A stretch of DNA of 5,671 bases, taken from the NCBI GenBank assembly GCA_021781255.1, contig JAJXXG010001078.1, positions 1 through 5,671 of the forward strand, given 5' to 3'. Below are positions 5,339-5,671 of this stretch, in pieces (position 1 is the first letter of the stretch; the number at the start of each line of letters is the position of its first letter). The notes below the pieces were generated by a model. The model ran no database searches, was not told the DNA's origin, and worked only from the letters and a program-made list of their open reading frames with translations. Made by a program: the position numbers and the translations under genes. This stretch comes from Acidobacteriota bacterium. GTDB taxonomy: Bacteria; Acidobacteriota; Terriglobia; Terriglobales; Acidobacteriaceae.

Positions 5339-5671
5339 TCATGATCCCGTTGGACCAAACCGCTCCCGCACGAGCGCCATTGCTTCCTCAGCCGTCGAAA
5401 TCTTCCCTTCCAGCTGCTCATCCTCAACCGCCTGCAGAATCTCCTTGAACCGCGGCCCAGGCCTGTAGCCCGCCGCAATCAGCTCCCGCCCGGTCACCAA
5501 CGGCTTCGGCCGCACGGCTTCCTCCGACAACGCCGCCAGTCGCTACCGCACAAACTCCCAGTTCTCCAAGTAGCCGCTGCCTGCCACGCAATCCATCCGG
5601 TGCAGCGCCAGGTGCTCGTCAAAGCTCTCCAGCCGGAAAAACCGCTTCAGCGTCGACTCCTTCATCCGCCG
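5339..5671 (-). pseudogene. cca: CCA tRNA nucleotidyltransferase, 3' end, interrupted by in-frame TAG
   Basis: Read leftward from the right edge, the frame begins RRMKESTLKRFFRLESF and continues with DEHLALHRMDCVAG and YLENWEFVR (42 residues), then meets TAG at 5543-5545. The same frame then continues RLAALSEEAVRPKPLVTG, RELIAAGYRPGPRFKEILQ and AVEDEQLEGKISTAEEA for 67 residues to TGA at 5339-5341. Both parts match, from memory, the C-terminal body and tail of bacterial CCA-adding enzymes, including LHRxDC and GYxPGPxFKEIL. These enzymes add or repair the 3' CCA of tRNA. Homology on both sides of the TAG shows one gene with a nonsense codon, where CAG, GAG or another sense codon is expected. 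The product would lose the last 67 residues; alternatively this is a sequencing error. The catalytic N-terminal domain lies outside the window. Restart at the TTG at 5530 is possible but unproven. Confidence 0.75.

Overview
The window is a GC-rich stretch of bacterial chromosome carrying ordinary housekeeping and metabolic genes plus one uncharacterised radical SAM locus. The protein sequences (long cytosolic-type GH15 glucoamylase, Mn-type superoxide dismutase, CCA-adding enzyme tail, BaiN/HI0933-type flavoprotein) read like those of Acidobacteriota of the Terriglobia type. That assignment is a judgement from memory of homologues and cannot be proved from the window.

Layout: (1) 1-881, minus strand: 5' part of a GH15 glucoamylase gene that runs off the left edge. 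(2) 882-1228: a 347-nt gap between divergently transcribed genes. (3) 1229-1852, plus: a complete Fe/Mn superoxide dismutase gene with a strong ribosome binding site. (4) 1932-2396, plus: a small HD-domain protein, separated from sod by a 10-bp GC-rich hairpin. (5) 2397-2601: a convergent intergenic region with an 8-bp hairpin. (6) 2602-3633, minus: a radical SAM protein with a C-terminal cysteine cluster and unknown substrate. A 36-codon ORF (3620-3730) with a good Shine-Dalgarno sits directly upstream and overlaps its start by 14 nt. (7) 3634-4072: a 439-nt, partly AT-rich gap with a periodic CTGTG/CACAG repeat and a candidate promoter. (8) 4073-5260, minus: a complete BaiN/HI0933-family flavoprotein. 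(9) 5339-5671, minus: the 3' end of a CCA tRNA nucleotidyltransferase gene, interrupted by an in-frame TAG at 5543-5545.

How they work together: there is no sign of one multi-gene pathway. The tRNA nucleotidyltransferase and the flavoprotein are co-directional and 78 nt apart, so they may be co-transcribed. Sod and the HD gene are co-directional and 79 nt apart, with a hairpin that may partly separate them. The radical SAM gene with its small upstream ORF looks like an independent transcription unit and is the best candidate for something undescribed. No mobile elements, CRISPR arrays, tRNA or rRNA genes were seen.
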